Assembly (NCBI GenBank): GCA_002238425.1
Contig: MPMJ01000016.1
Coordinates: 1-63,008 of the forward strand
From: SAR202 cluster bacterium bin16
Lineage (GTDB): Bacteria > Chloroflexota > Dehalococcoidia > Lucifugimonadales > Australimonadaceae
Direction of reading: 5' to 3'
Length of the DNA: 63,008 nt
Shown: positions 45,209 to 56,046 of the stretch, one piece after another
Layout: each line of letters starts with the position of its first letter
How positions within the stretch are numbered: position 1 is the first letter of the stretch
Program-made: the position numbers and the translations under genes
The notes under the pieces: generated by a model
Databases searched by the model: none
Told to the model about the DNA's origin: nothing
What the model saw: only the letters and a program-made list of their open reading frames with translations

Positions 45209-46342
45209 CTACCTATCCGCCACTGAGCCATCTTCGTGGATGGGCGTGTTGATCGGCCTGTCGACGAACGGATGCGCGGCCAGCGCGCTTTCGTTCAGTT
45301 CGACGCCCAGACCCGGGCCGTCCGGCACGATCAGGAACCCCTCTTCCAGCTTGATGGGCTCCACCAGCAAGTCGCTCTTGGGCGGCTCCGACTCGCCGGT
45401 GTATTCCTGCAGCGCGAAGTTGGGAATGCAGGCGTCCAACTGCACGCACGCGGCGGTGCTTATCGGACTCAGCGGGTTGTGCGGAATCACCTTGACGTGC
45501 TGCGCCTCCGCCATTGCCGACACCTTCTTGCAGCCGGACAGCCCGCCGCACAGGCACGGGTCGGGGCGAACATACGCGCACGCCCTCGCCTCGAGCAACT
45601 GCTGGAATTCGTAGATCGAAGTAAACCGTTCCCCGGTGGCGATCGGCAGGTTGCCGCGGCGTTGCACCTCGCCCATCACGTCTGGGCTGTCGGGCAGCAT
45701 CGGGTCTTCCAGGAAGTACAGGTTGAACTGCTCGAGCCGCCGCGCAAGGGAAATCGATTCCGAGGGGTTCATCTGCCGGTGAATCTCGACGCAAAGGTCG
45801 ATGTCCGGGCCGACAGCCTCGCGAACAGCCCCCACTCGTTGGACCGCCTCATCCGCCCACTTGGAGTACGTACGGTGGAGCCAGAACTGCCGGCCGAAGG
45901 CAGGAAATCGAATGGCTGAGAATCCGGCTTTCGCCTGCTTCACGGCATTTGCGACCAGATCCTCGGTCGTCTCTCCCCGGGCGTGCATGTAACACCGCAC
46001 CTTGTGCCGGGTGAGGCCGCCCATCAATTCGTAGATCGGCACGCCGAGCCGTTTGCCCTTGACATCCCACAGCGCGATGTCTATGGCCGAAAGCGCTCCC
46101 TGCACGACCGAACCCATGAAGTGCGAACTGCGGTACAGGTACTGGTAGTGATGCTCGATTCGAGACGGGTCCTGGCCGACCAGATACGGCTCGAACGTCT
46201 TCACCATGGTCTCGGTCGGCCTCTGCCAGCCGTGCACGCCTCCTTCTCCTACGCCAACGGTCCCGTCTTCGCAATGCACCTTCACCAGCAACCAGCGCTG
46301 CCACAGGATGGTCTCGATCTTTTCAATGCGCGTCGGCTTCAT
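45209..46342 (-). CDS. Enolase-superfamily (mandelate racemase/galactonate dehydratase-like) sugar acid dehydratase
   Basis: A 377-residue protein with the N-terminal capping domain and a TIM barrel. Metal ligands are Glu186 (CVEIHRQ), Glu212 (YFLEDPM) and Glu238 (ATGERF), with His188 close by and His288 in VIPHNPLSPIST as a candidate acid. This arrangement matches the D-galactonate/D-mannonate dehydratase-like groups rather than muconate cycloisomerases. The exact sugar acid is not deducible. AGGAGAAACAT precedes the ATG. It sits beside the recombinase remnant, so it may have arrived with that element. Confidence 0.85.
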   Translation of the reverse strand: MKPTRIEKIETILWQRWLLVKVHCEDGTVGVGEGGVHGWQRPTETMVKTFEPYLVGQDPSRIEHHYQYLYRSSHFMGSVVQGALSAIDIALWDVKGKRLGVPIYELMGGLTRHKVRCYMHARGETTEDLVANAVKQAKAGFSAIRFPAFGRQFWLHRTYSKWADEAVQRVGAVREAVGPDIDLCVEIHRQMNPSESISLARRLEQFNLYFLEDPMLPDSPDVMGEVQRRGNLPIATGERFTSIYEFQQLLEARACAYVRPDPCLCGGLSGCKKVSAMAEAQHVKVIPHNPLSPISTAACVQLDACIPNFALQEYTGESEPPKSDLLVEPIKLEEGFLIVPDGPGLGVELNESALAAHPFVDRPINTPIHEDGSVADR

Positions 46343-46387
46343 ATGTTTCTCCTGTTATCCCGGCCGGACGGCCCGGTCGAATCACAG

Positions 46388-46416
46388 ATTATATTGGGGT
46401 ACCTGCAGTCGCGGAA
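46388..46416 (-). promoter_or_regulatory. Promoter of the dehydratase gene
   Basis: Minus-strand TTCCGC (46416-46411), 17-base spacer, consensus TATAAT (46393-46388), about 46 bases before the ATG. Confidence 0.5.
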
Positions 46417-46527
46417 CGTGAAGACGAGCGTCGCCGGCAATTCTCCCGCATCCCGCTTTCATGTTCACGGCCGCACCTCTGTCTATCGTAAAAATAGGCC
46501 CACCACTCCTTCGAACCTCAAAGCAAG

Positions 46528-46555
46528 AGGGGAGGCCGTACGGCCTCCCCTCTTC
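46528..46555 (-). terminator. Terminator after katG
   Basis: A perfect 28-base palindrome (AGAGGGGAGGCCGT and its complement) followed on the minus strand by TGCTTTG. It lies 25 bases beyond the katG stop. Confidence 0.7.
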
Positions 46556-46580
46556 ATGTCTAACGCGTTTCAGGCTGCGA

Positions 46581-48779
<2,199 letters not shown>

Positions 48780-48910
48780 TCAAACGCCGACGTGGAAAAG
48801 GGGAAGGACATCCCTCTGCTCGTCTGAAGAAGGCTCTCCTCACTCGTGCTTGCCGCGCGGTGTAAGATGCCCGCAGTTCACCAGCAGTACTACCTCTTGC
48901 CAGGAGCGGC

Positions 48911-50176
48911 ATGCAGGCCACCATCAAGTCCGTTGTCGAACGTTACAGCGTAGCGCTGCAATACCGGGACTTCCGCTGGATCTGGCTCGGCAGCGTGGGC
49001 GGACAGTCGGCCTACTGGGCCCTCATCGTCGCGCGCGGCATCTTTGTTCTTCAAGAGACCGGCTCCTCGACACAGGTGGGCATCACGACGTTCGTAGCGA
49101 TGGCGCCCCGCTTCATCCTGCCGCCGCTCACGGGCTATCTGGCCGACCGATTCGACCGCCGGACCGTCCTCGCCACAGCCTACGTCTTCCAACTCTCGCA
49201 CGCCGTCGTGCTGGCCGCGCTCGCCCTGACGGGCATGCTGGAAGTATGGCACGTCATCGTGCTCGCGTTGCTCAACGGCAGCTTCCGGACGTTCCAGATG
49301 ACGGCGACTCAGACGCTCATCCCGAACGTGGTGCCGCGGGAACACTGGCTGAACGCCATGGCGATGAACCAGGTGTCGCAGCAGGGTTCGCGGCTGTTCG
49401 GGCCGGGGCTCATCGCTCCCGCACTGCTGCTGTTCGACGTGAGCATCGCGTTCCTCGTGAGCACGTCCTTCTACCTCATCGGTATCGCAGCCATCCTCTC
49501 GATACGCACCCGCTCGACCGGCGAACTGACCCGCGGTTCACGGATAGGAGAGAGCCTCTGGGTTGCGATGCGCTATGCGTGGACTGACCCGCAACTCCGG
49601 GCGCTTTTCATCCTGCTGGCGCTGCACTGCTCGATGACGATGTCGTTCGAATCGATGCTGCCCGTGCTGGCGCGGGACGTGCTGGGCGAAGCCAACGTCA
49701 GCGTCAGCTACCTGATGATGGGCGTCGGAGCGGGAGCACTGGTAGGGGTAATCGGCATCGCAGGTCTGCGGAGCGCGTCAGGCCGGGGGATGTTGCTGTT
49801 GATAACGGGCGCCGTGAGCGGGGCCTCCATGCTGCTGCTGGCGATATCAGGCAACACAACGCTGGCCTTGCTTGGCACTGCGGCGATGGGCGGCTCCCAG
49901 GCGGCTTTCATGGCGATAGGCGGCGCGATGGTCCAGTCCCTGGCGCCGGACGGCATGCGAGGCAGGATCTCAGGGTTGAACCAGATCAACATCGGGGGAA
50001 CGATGGCGGTGATGAACCTGGTGAACGGCTTCGCGGCAGACAGGTTCGGCGCCCCGAACGTGCTCCTTGTTATGGGGCTGGGGTTCAGCGTCGTAGTGGC
50101 TGTCAGCCTTGCCCAGGGAACGCTGCGGGGCATCTACCGGGGCTCCATCGCTGTCCCGGCCAGAGCGGCGGCGTAA
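48911..50176 (+). CDS. MFS transporter (MFS_3/EntS-like)
   Basis: A 421-residue protein with about 12 membrane spans in two six-helix halves. The loop-2 motif is PPLTGYLADRFDRRTVLAT, the classic G-x-L-a-D-r-x-g/d-R-r-k signature, and the N-terminus (LQYRDFRWIWLGSVGGQSAYW) is typical of the MFS_3 group, which includes enterobactin and drug exporters. The substrate is unknown. CAGGAG precedes the ATG. Divergent from katG. Confidence 0.88.
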   Translation: MQATIKSVVERYSVALQYRDFRWIWLGSVGGQSAYWALIVARGIFVLQETGSSTQVGITTFVAMAPRFILPPLTGYLADRFDRRTVLATAYVFQLSHAVVLAALALTGMLEVWHVIVLALLNGSFRTFQMTATQTLIPNVVPREHWLNAMAMNQVSQQGSRLFGPGLIAPALLLFDVSIAFLVSTSFYLIGIAAILSIRTRSTGELTRGSRIGESLWVAMRYAWTDPQLRALFILLALHCSMTMSFESMLPVLARDVLGEANVSVSYLMMGVGAGALVGVIGIAGLRSASGRGMLLLITGAVSGASMLLLAISGNTTLALLGTAAMGGSQAAFMAIGGAMVQSLAPDGMRGRISGLNQINIGGTMAVMNLVNGFAADRFGAPNVLLVMGLGFSVVVAVSLAQGTLRGIYRGSIAVPARAAA

Positions 50177-50223
50177 GACAAGTCCCTGCCGCGGTCCCTT
50201 GCCGCACACGGTTTCGTAGCCGG

Positions 50224-52365
50224 TTACTCGATGGGGCCGAGCGTTATCCCTGCCACGTCCGGCTGGCCGAGCGCGTTCATCCTGAAACCCTCCACGCGCG
50301 GCCCCACGAGCACGTAGTCCTTGACATGGAAGAGCGGGAAGATGCCCGCTTCATCTATGAGCAACTGCTCCGCCTCGCCGTACATGCGCAGCCGTGTCTC
50401 GCGGTCCCGCTCGGTGCGGGCAGCCTCAATCAGGCTGTCGAACCGCTCGTTCACGTATTTGCCCTCGAGGACGTGAGAGCTCAGCAGCAGGTCGAGGAAG
50501 TTCTCCGGGTCCGGGTAGTCTGCAACCCAGCCGCTGTGCCACAGGTTCCCCACGACGTTTTCAAGCGAGTAGTAGTAGACGTCCGTTTCGAGCAGATCCA
50601 CTTCCACTTCGATGCCCAACACCTCTTGCCACGCCGCAATGATGAACTGGACCTGCTCCGTCGGCTCTCCGCCCCTGTCGACGGCGCTGAACACGACCTG
50701 AGGGAAATCGTCGGCGTACTTCGATCCAGCGAGCAGTTGGCGGGCTGCTTCCGGGTCGTACGGAATGCCTGTCAGCGACTCCGAGTAGCCGGGCAAACCC
50801 GGTGGCAGGAGCCCTTTGGCAAGCTCCACGTTCCCGTCGTAGATGACCTCGATGAGCCGCTCACGATCGAGCGCCATCAGGAACGCCAGGCGCACGTTGG
50901 GGTCATCGAACGGCGGTTGTGCCCCGTCGACTCCCAGGTAGTACGTTGTCAGCTGTGGAAACTCGCGGAGTTGGCCGCTTAGCGTCTCGCTCTCTCGTAT
51001 GGAATCGAGCGCGCCCGTGCCGACCTGTATGCCGTCCCAGGCATCCGTGAGGTACATAGCCAACCCGCTGACGCCGGGCAAGGCGGCCTGGGGCGAGATC
51101 ACGTACTCCAGCGATGCAGGCCTGTGATAGTCATCGAATCGCTGGAGGATGACGACTTCGTCCTCTTCCCACCGGGCCAGCCGGTAGGGGCCGGAACCGT
51201 TGATGTCGTCGCTCATCCACCAGTCGAACCCAAGAGGTTCAACGGTGCGCCGGTCGACGATGGCGCCGGAGGGGTACGTCAGCTTCGCCAGGAAGTACTC
51301 CTTCGGCTCGTCTACCGTGATACGGATGGTGCGCTCGTCCAGCACCTCGACGCCGGAAACTTCATCCGCCTCGCCGTCCAGTTTCTCCGTGATCCCCACG
51401 ATGTCGCCGAGGTAGAGGGGCGCCGTATCGCTGTGCAGCGCAGCATCAGCGGCGCGCTCTATCGAGTACTTGAAGTCTTCGGCGGTGATGGGAGTCCCGT
51501 CATGGAAGGTGACGCCGTCACGCAGCGTGAACGTGTAGACCAAGCCTGCATTATCGACCGTCCAACCCTCGGCGAGGTCGGGTTCAATCTCGGAATCGCT
51601 CGTTATGCGAACGAGGCCGCTGAACAAGCTCGTCACGAAGAAGTGCGAAGTCGTCTCCCGAGCGATGGCAGGGTCGAGCGTCGTGGGCTCTCCGAGAGGC
51701 ATGGTGAATGCGCTACCCCGCGGGATGCCATAGGGCGCAGGGGGGAATGTACTGAAACTCGACATCATCGTTTCGAGGATGTCCTGCTGCCGCTCGATCT
51801 CAGTCGCCGGTGCGATGAGAACGAGGAGGTACAGCAGCTCACTGCGCTGCGACACCTGCACTCGCCGGACGTCGATGCCGCCCTCCACGTCGTAGAGGAT
51901 GTCCGCACGTTCTGCTTGCGTGCCGTCGTCGAGCGTCACGGCACCGCTGCGCTCCACTCGCGGGTTCCCTTCCGCTGGTGTCAGGAGCGGGATGACGGCT
52001 TCCATCTGTTCGCTCAGGGAGCCGTCGGCTGCCTGTTCCGCGAACAGCAGCATCCGCGAGATGCCTTCGCCGTCCTGCAGGACCAACCAGGCGCCCTCAC
52101 CTCCGGTCGGCGTTATCGACCACTGCGCCGGGTAGTGGAGCGATACTCCCAACTCCTGGCTCACGAAGGGAACGAAACCCTCGGGTACAGGGTCGGGCGC
52201 AGGCGTCGGTGTGGCCGTCGGTTCCGGAGTTGGAGTCGGAGTGGCCGTTGGTGCGGGGGTCGCGGTCGGTATTGGTGTCGGGGTCGCGGTTGGATCAGGT
52301 TCTCCCGAGCATGCGGCCGCTATAACCACAAGCAGCAGCAGAACAGGCGCAAGGACACGTTTCAT
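50224..52365 (-). CDS. Fusion lipoprotein: PsbP/DcrB-like domain plus peptide-binding SBP_bac_5 domain
   Basis: A 713-residue lipoprotein. The signal runs MKRVLAPVLLLLVVIAAAC with the acylated Cys at 19, followed by a TPTPTP linker to about residue 58. Residues 60-210 form a small domain of PsbP/DcrB type: a 'GVSLHYPAQWSI' strand, a long middle, and 'ILETMMSSFSTFPP' at its end. From about 215 it is a family 5 solute-binding protein (EPTTLDPAIARETTSHFFVTSLFSGLV, FTLRDGVTFHDGTPITAEDFKYS, GSGPYRLARWEEDEVVILQRFDDYH, HSGWVADYPDPENFLDLLLSSHV). No permease or ATPase genes flank it. The start was chosen for the signal peptide; an in-frame start 19 codons earlier would spoil it. Confidence 0.82.
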   Translation of the reverse strand: MKRVLAPVLLLLVVIAAACSGEPDPTATPTPIPTATPAPTATPTPTPEPTATPTPAPDPVPEGFVPFVSQELGVSLHYPAQWSITPTGGEGAWLVLQDGEGISRMLLFAEQAADGSLSEQMEAVIPLLTPAEGNPRVERSGAVTLDDGTQAERADILYDVEGGIDVRRVQVSQRSELLYLLVLIAPATEIERQQDILETMMSSFSTFPPAPYGIPRGSAFTMPLGEPTTLDPAIARETTSHFFVTSLFSGLVRITSDSEIEPDLAEGWTVDNAGLVYTFTLRDGVTFHDGTPITAEDFKYSIERAADAALHSDTAPLYLGDIVGITEKLDGEADEVSGVEVLDERTIRITVDEPKEYFLAKLTYPSGAIVDRRTVEPLGFDWWMSDDINGSGPYRLARWEEDEVVILQRFDDYHRPASLEYVISPQAALPGVSGLAMYLTDAWDGIQVGTGALDSIRESETLSGQLREFPQLTTYYLGVDGAQPPFDDPNVRLAFLMALDRERLIEVIYDGNVELAKGLLPPGLPGYSESLTGIPYDPEAARQLLAGSKYADDFPQVVFSAVDRGGEPTEQVQFIIAAWQEVLGIEVEVDLLETDVYYYSLENVVGNLWHSGWVADYPDPENFLDLLLSSHVLEGKYVNERFDSLIEAARTERDRETRLRMYGEAEQLLIDEAGIFPLFHVKDYVLVGPRVEGFRMNALGQPDVAGITLGPIE

Positions 52366-52485
52366 CACGGAGAGTCTCCAAGGGAAGCGATGTTGAGCGG
52401 CACTTCTCTCTACGAGGACCACCTATCGAATTCTAATCCCGTGGCGGCGGTATCCGCCACACCTCTGGGCACAGGCTGATGTCCC

Positions 52486-53587
52486 TTATTCGCCTTCCAC
52501 GCTGGAGAGAAGGAAGGCACGCATGAAGCCCTCCAGTTCGCCGCCGAGGACCAGGTCGGGGTTCGTAGACTCGAAGCCGGTGCGATGGTCCTTCACCATC
52601 TTGTACGGGTGGAGCACGTAGCTCCTGATCTGGCTTCCCCACCCTGCGGAGACGTGCTCGCCCTTGAGTGCGGCCCGCTCCTCAGCGCGCCTCCGCATCT
52701 CCACCTCCATGAGCCGCGCGCGGAGAATCTTCATCGCCACTTCGCGGTTCTGGAGCTGCGAGCGCTCGTTCTGGCAGGAGACGACGATGCCGGACGGGAG
52801 GTGCCGGATGCGGACGGCGGTAGAGTTCTTCTGCACGTGCTGACCGCCTGCGCCGCTCGCCTTGAAAACGTCCATCTCAATGTCGTCCGGATTGATCTGC
52901 AAGGCCACGCTGTCTTCCGCTTCCGGCAGCACTTCGACGAGAGCGAAAGACGTATGGCGCGCGTGCGCCGCGTCGAACGGTGAGAGACGCACGAGCCGGT
53001 GTACGCCGCGCTCCGCCTTCGCGTAGCCGTACGCGTAGTCCCCGGAGATCTCCAACGTCGCGCTCTTGACCCCTGCCTCCTCGCCGGCGGAGAGGTCGAG
53101 CACCTGCGCCTTGAAGCCGCTCTGAGCTGCCCAGCGCGTGTACATCCGCAGCAGCATCTCGGTCCAGTCCTGCGCGTCCGTGCCACCTTCACGGGCGTGG
53201 ATCGCGAGTATCGCACTGCGGTCGTCGTACTCGCCGGAAAGCACCAGCAGCAACTCGCGCTGCTCGGCCTCAGCGAAGATGGCCGCGCTCTCCTCAGCAA
53301 GCTCTTCCGCGAGCGAAGCGTCGTCTGCCTCGATAGCCATGCTCAGGAGTTCGATAGTGGAGCGCACGCGGGACTCGAAGCCGCGCCAGCCGTCGACTGC
53401 GGCGCGAAGGCGCGAGAGCCGCTGCATCAGGGCTTGCGCATGCTCCGGGTCGTCCCAGAGATCAACAGCGGCGGCCTGCTCCTCTAACTGTTCGAGTTCC
53501 GCTTCCTGGCCAGGGAGGTCAAAGCCGCACCATGATGCCGGCGATGTGCCCGGCAAGATCGGTGAGGCGCTGTCGCAGTTCATCCAT
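52486..53587 (-). CDS. prfB: Peptide chain release factor 2, with +1 programmed frameshift
   Basis: The gene is read in two frames. From the ATG at 53587 (behind GGGAGGGAGCAGACCTG) 22 codons run to CTT TGA at 53524-53519; a +1 shift at CTT-TGA-C then enters the long frame (DLPGQEAELEQLEEQ) to 52486. The product is 366 residues, the normal RF2 length. RF2 landmarks are the SPF anticodon-like tripeptide in VRLSPFDAAHARH, GAGGQHVQKNSTAVRI with the GGQ catalytic loop, and QNERSQLQN. RF2 recognises UGA, so the shift makes its own synthesis depend on RF2 level. The upstream spacer has only a weak GGTG Shine-Dalgarno-like stretch. Confidence 0.95.
53518..53524 (-). other. prfB +1 frameshift site CTTTGAC
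   Basis: Minus-strand CTT TGA C, the canonical RF2 slippery sequence: Leu codon, UGA stop, C in the weak +4 context. Confidence 0.93.
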
Positions 53588-53679
53588 CAGGTCTGCTCCC
53601 TCCCGCAAGCTAGCGGGTTCAATCGTCATTCTACCATCCGGGCAGGACTCTTCCGCGATGGACGACGCGCGGCTGCCTG

Positions 53680-53688
53680 TGCTACGCT
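53680..53688 (+). promoter_or_regulatory. Extended -10 promoter of tRNA-Pro
   Basis: TGC followed by TACGCT (53683-53688), 11 bases before the mature tRNA. Confidence 0.45.
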
Positions 53689-53699
53689 CGCTGCACGGC

Positions 53700-53776
53700 C
53701 GGGGTGTGGCGCAGTCCGGAAGCGCACCTGCATGGGGTGCAGGGGGCCGTTGGTTCAAATCCAATCACCCCGACCA
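53700..53776 (+). tRNA. tRNA-Pro (GGG)
   Basis: A 77-base tRNA with encoded CCA. Acceptor arm CGGGGTG/CACCCCG, D arm GCGC/GCGC, anticodon stem CCTGC/GCAGG around ATGGGGT (anticodon GGG), T arm GTTGG-TTCAAAT-CCAAT. The first base C is usual for tRNA-Pro. It lies between the divergent prfB and the Ddn-family gene. Confidence 0.95.
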
Positions 53777-53801
53777 TTTTCCACCTTTCACGGAGAAACG
53801 C

Positions 53802-54230
53802 ATGACTACATCCGGCAGCGGCAAGCCTGCTTGGGTGCTGGAACACCTGGAACGCTACATCGCGACCGACGGCGACGACGGTCACATGTGGCGAGGCACG
53901 CCCACGCTTCTCCTTACTACAACGGGCCGTAAATCCGGAAGGGAGATCACGACGCCGCTCATCTACGGCACGCACGAGGGCAACTGCATCGTCGTAGCCT
54001 CGCGCGGCGGCGCGCCGGACCATCCACAGTGGTACTACAACCTCAGCGCGAACCCGTCCGTCCGCGTACAGGTGGCCGCCGACAAGTTCAACGCCACCGC
54101 CCGCACTGCCAACCCGGAAGAGAAGACTGCTCTGTGGCAGCTCATGGCCGGCATCTACCCGCCCTACGACGAATACCAGGCGAAGACGGAGCGCGTTATC
54201 CCTGTCGTCATCCTGGAACGGGCCGCCTGA
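53802..54230 (+). CDS. Ddn-family (DUF385) deazaflavin-dependent nitroreductase-like protein
   Basis: A 142-residue split-barrel protein of the F420-dependent Ddn/nitroreductase family. Signature segments are LLLTTTGRKSGREITTPLIYG and GNCIVVASRGGAPDHPQWYYNLSANPSVRVQV, followed by VIPVVILERA. Members bind F420 and reduce quinones or nitro compounds. CGGAGAAACG precedes the ATG. Presence implies that this organism makes coenzyme F420, which could be checked elsewhere in the genome. Confidence 0.85.
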   Translation: MTTSGSGKPAWVLEHLERYIATDGDDGHMWRGTPTLLLTTTGRKSGREITTPLIYGTHEGNCIVVASRGGAPDHPQWYYNLSANPSVRVQVAADKFNATARTANPEEKTALWQLMAGIYPPYDEYQAKTERVIPVVILERAA

Positions 54231-54258
54231 CCTTCCCTGCGAAAGTGCTCGAACAGCA

Positions 54259-54289
54259 AGAGAGGCCGGTCTCAGTACGCGGCCTCTCT
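54259..54289. terminator. Convergent terminator hairpin
   Basis: AGAGAGGCCG and CGGCCTCTCT pair perfectly over 10 bp with an 11-base loop, between the stops of the reductase gene and the HTH gene that face each other. Confidence 0.6.
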
Positions 54290-54329
54290 GTAGTGTTGCC
54301 TCGGATCTGATGCTGACCGTGGATGCAGG

Positions 54330-54641
54330 TCAGGCCGCAAGCGGCATCGTCTGCATCCTGCGAAGCGCCCGGTGCACGGTGCGCACACTGATTCCGAACC
54401 TGTCCGCCACTTCGAAAACGTGCAGGTTCTCGTATTGGCAGGCCCACGCGATCTCCTCGTCCCGCTCCCGTAGTTTGTAGGCCTGGTACCAGGCGGGGTC
54501 ATCGAACTTACAGCGCGGCAAGGGGCACTCCAAGCACGACATCGACGCCTCACAGCCGGTGTCGGTGTAGCGTATCTGCTCCGGCAGCCCATCCATGGCT
54601 GGTTCGTCGCGCCTCCGTCCTGACTTCGTGTAGATGCTCAT
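54330..54641 (-). CDS. Small Cys4 plus helix-turn-helix protein, phage-type, second gene of the SOS operon
   Basis: A 103-residue protein. A Cys4 cluster at 30, 36, 39 and 44 (C-x5-C-x2-C-x4-C: GCEASMSCLECPLPRCKFDDP) could bind zinc or an Fe-S cluster. A C-terminal HTH covers 72-93 (VFEVADRFGISVRTVHRALRR). From memory, similar 'CLxCPLPxC..DDP' plus HTH proteins accompany terminase-like genes in Chloroflexota, so phage ancestry is likely. AGGAGGAAGCG precedes the ATG at 54641. It is 78 bases downstream of the TerL-like gene and presumably shares its LexA-controlled promoter. DNA or RNA target unknown. Confidence 0.7.
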   Translation of the reverse strand: MSIYTKSGRRRDEPAMDGLPEQIRYTDTGCEASMSCLECPLPRCKFDDPAWYQAYKLRERDEEIAWACQYENLHVFEVADRFGISVRTVHRALRRMQTMPLAA

Positions 54642-54719
54642 CGCTTCCTCCTTCTGGTCATTCCGTCTCATAACGGCTATCCATGCGTTCTCGATTCCGT
54701 ACTCTCCAGGCAACACTCC

Positions 54720-56030
54720 TCAGGACGCCATAGCCATGGGGAACGCCATCTGCTGTTCTCCCGCCTGCTCCGCGTCCTCACTTGCAAGCATCGAGATTCC
54801 CTCCAGGAACCCCTCGTCCTGTCCCTCAACCGCAACGCTGATACCGCGTCCCTCACCGATACGCAGCACGGCCCATTCCAGCTCACGACGCAGAGCCCGG
54901 TATTCGGGGGAGCCATCCACTGCGTAGAGCGCCAGCCTTTCCGTGAGCGCTGCCGCGATAACGGCGGACGATTCACGCTCGCCCTGTCGCGCCGTTTCGG
55001 GGACCCACCGCACGTGGCCCTGCTGGAGGCTCTGCTCCAGCAGACGCCTTACCTTGTCGCTACCGTGAGACGTGCGCACCCGCACGAGCACGCTCTCACA
55101 CGGCCAGGTCCTCTCCACGAAACGCTTCAGGCCGGCCACGAGGATCGCTTCATCTGCCGCCTCGGCCCACTTGTGGTCGAGCACGCGTAACCCACCCGCC
55201 GTGCGCGATGCGACGGTAACGACTGCGGTCGCAGGGGAATCGACCGCTCCCGCTGCCCGCGTCACGACGATGGATGCCATGAGCCTGTCGGCCACGGCAA
55301 GCCTTCGAGGTCCGCCGGCCCCGAACAGGTCGCGCAGCCGCTCCCGCGGGAAGGCCGGGGAGCCCAGCGAGACTGGACGAAGCGCATAAGCGGTTTCGAA
55401 CTCCGGGTGCACGTCACCGAGCCGTTCGCGTTCGGCCTCGACGCGCGCCGCATAGCCCGGCAGTTCCGCCTCCGCACGCTCCAGTGGCACACGGAAGTGC
55501 TTCCGATCGCCGCCTGCTGCTGCTGCCTCCTTGTTGGCGAGCTTCATGCGCTCGAACGGCGTATCACCATTCCATGGACGCCCGTAGAGGACGACCGTCG
55601 CACCGGAAGCGCCCGCCACCTCCTGCAGACGCGATACCTCCGTGGGGTGGAGGAGATGGGCATCGACGACCTGAATCAGCTCGAAATGCCCGCGTATGTG
55701 CTCCAAGGCATCAGGCGCCGCGTACATCACCTGCGCGCGCCCCAACCGTACGCATGCGCTCTCGTCCGACCACAATCCCTTCAGTGAACCCGCACGCAAG
55801 TGGCTGACAAGGCGTTGCCTGACGTCCGGTTGCCCGCCCGGAACGACGCGGAGCAGAGCCCCGCCCGCGTTCACGTTCAAGCTCATCACGAGCATCTCCA
55901 GCTGGGAGGCCAATTCGTTCACGCCTGCCCCGAGCGGCATCTCGACCGTGAAGACTGAACCCCGTTCGTCCAACACATCCGACGTGACTGTCGTCGCTAT
56001 CTCGCGCTGATATGCCGTTGGCGTCTTCAT
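54720..56030 (-). CDS. Degenerate large-terminase (TerL)-like protein under SOS control
   Basis: A 436-residue protein whose layout follows phage TerL, as I recall the family: N-terminal YQREI, a Walker A region PLGAGVNELASQLE (32-45), a Walker B region IQVVDAHLL (119-127), the coupling motif VVLYGRPWNGDTPFE (146-160), then VEAERERLGDVHPEFETAYALRP (198-220) and a nuclease-like half. The catalytic residues are gone: Val37 stands where the P-loop Lys should be, Ala124 replaces the Walker B Glu, and the expected nuclease Asp positions read SIVVTRAAG (253-261) and VRVRTSHGS (317-325). The frame is intact with normal codon usage, so it looks selected as a non-packaging pseudo-enzyme. AGGAG precedes the ATG; three SOS boxes lie upstream. 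Confidence 0.75.
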   Translation of the reverse strand: MKTPTAYQREIATTVTSDVLDERGSVFTVEMPLGAGVNELASQLEMLVMSLNVNAGGALLRVVPGGQPDVRQRLVSHLRAGSLKGLWSDESACVRLGRAQVMYAAPDALEHIRGHFELIQVVDAHLLHPTEVSRLQEVAGASGATVVLYGRPWNGDTPFERMKLANKEAAAAGGDRKHFRVPLERAEAELPGYAARVEAERERLGDVHPEFETAYALRPVSLGSPAFPRERLRDLFGAGGPRRLAVADRLMASIVVTRAAGAVDSPATAVVTVASRTAGGLRVLDHKWAEAADEAILVAGLKRFVERTWPCESVLVRVRTSHGSDKVRRLLEQSLQQGHVRWVPETARQGERESSAVIAAALTERLALYAVDGSPEYRALRRELEWAVLRIGEGRGISVAVEGQDEGFLEGISMLASEDAEQAGEQQMAFPMAMAS

Positions 56031-56046
56031 CTCAATACTCCTGGCA

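Noticed and set aside
54720-56006. QQMAFP near the C-terminus of the TerL-like protein as a sliding-clamp motif
   Set aside because: It lacks the Leu/Phe pattern of QLxLF; the match is too loose to claim.
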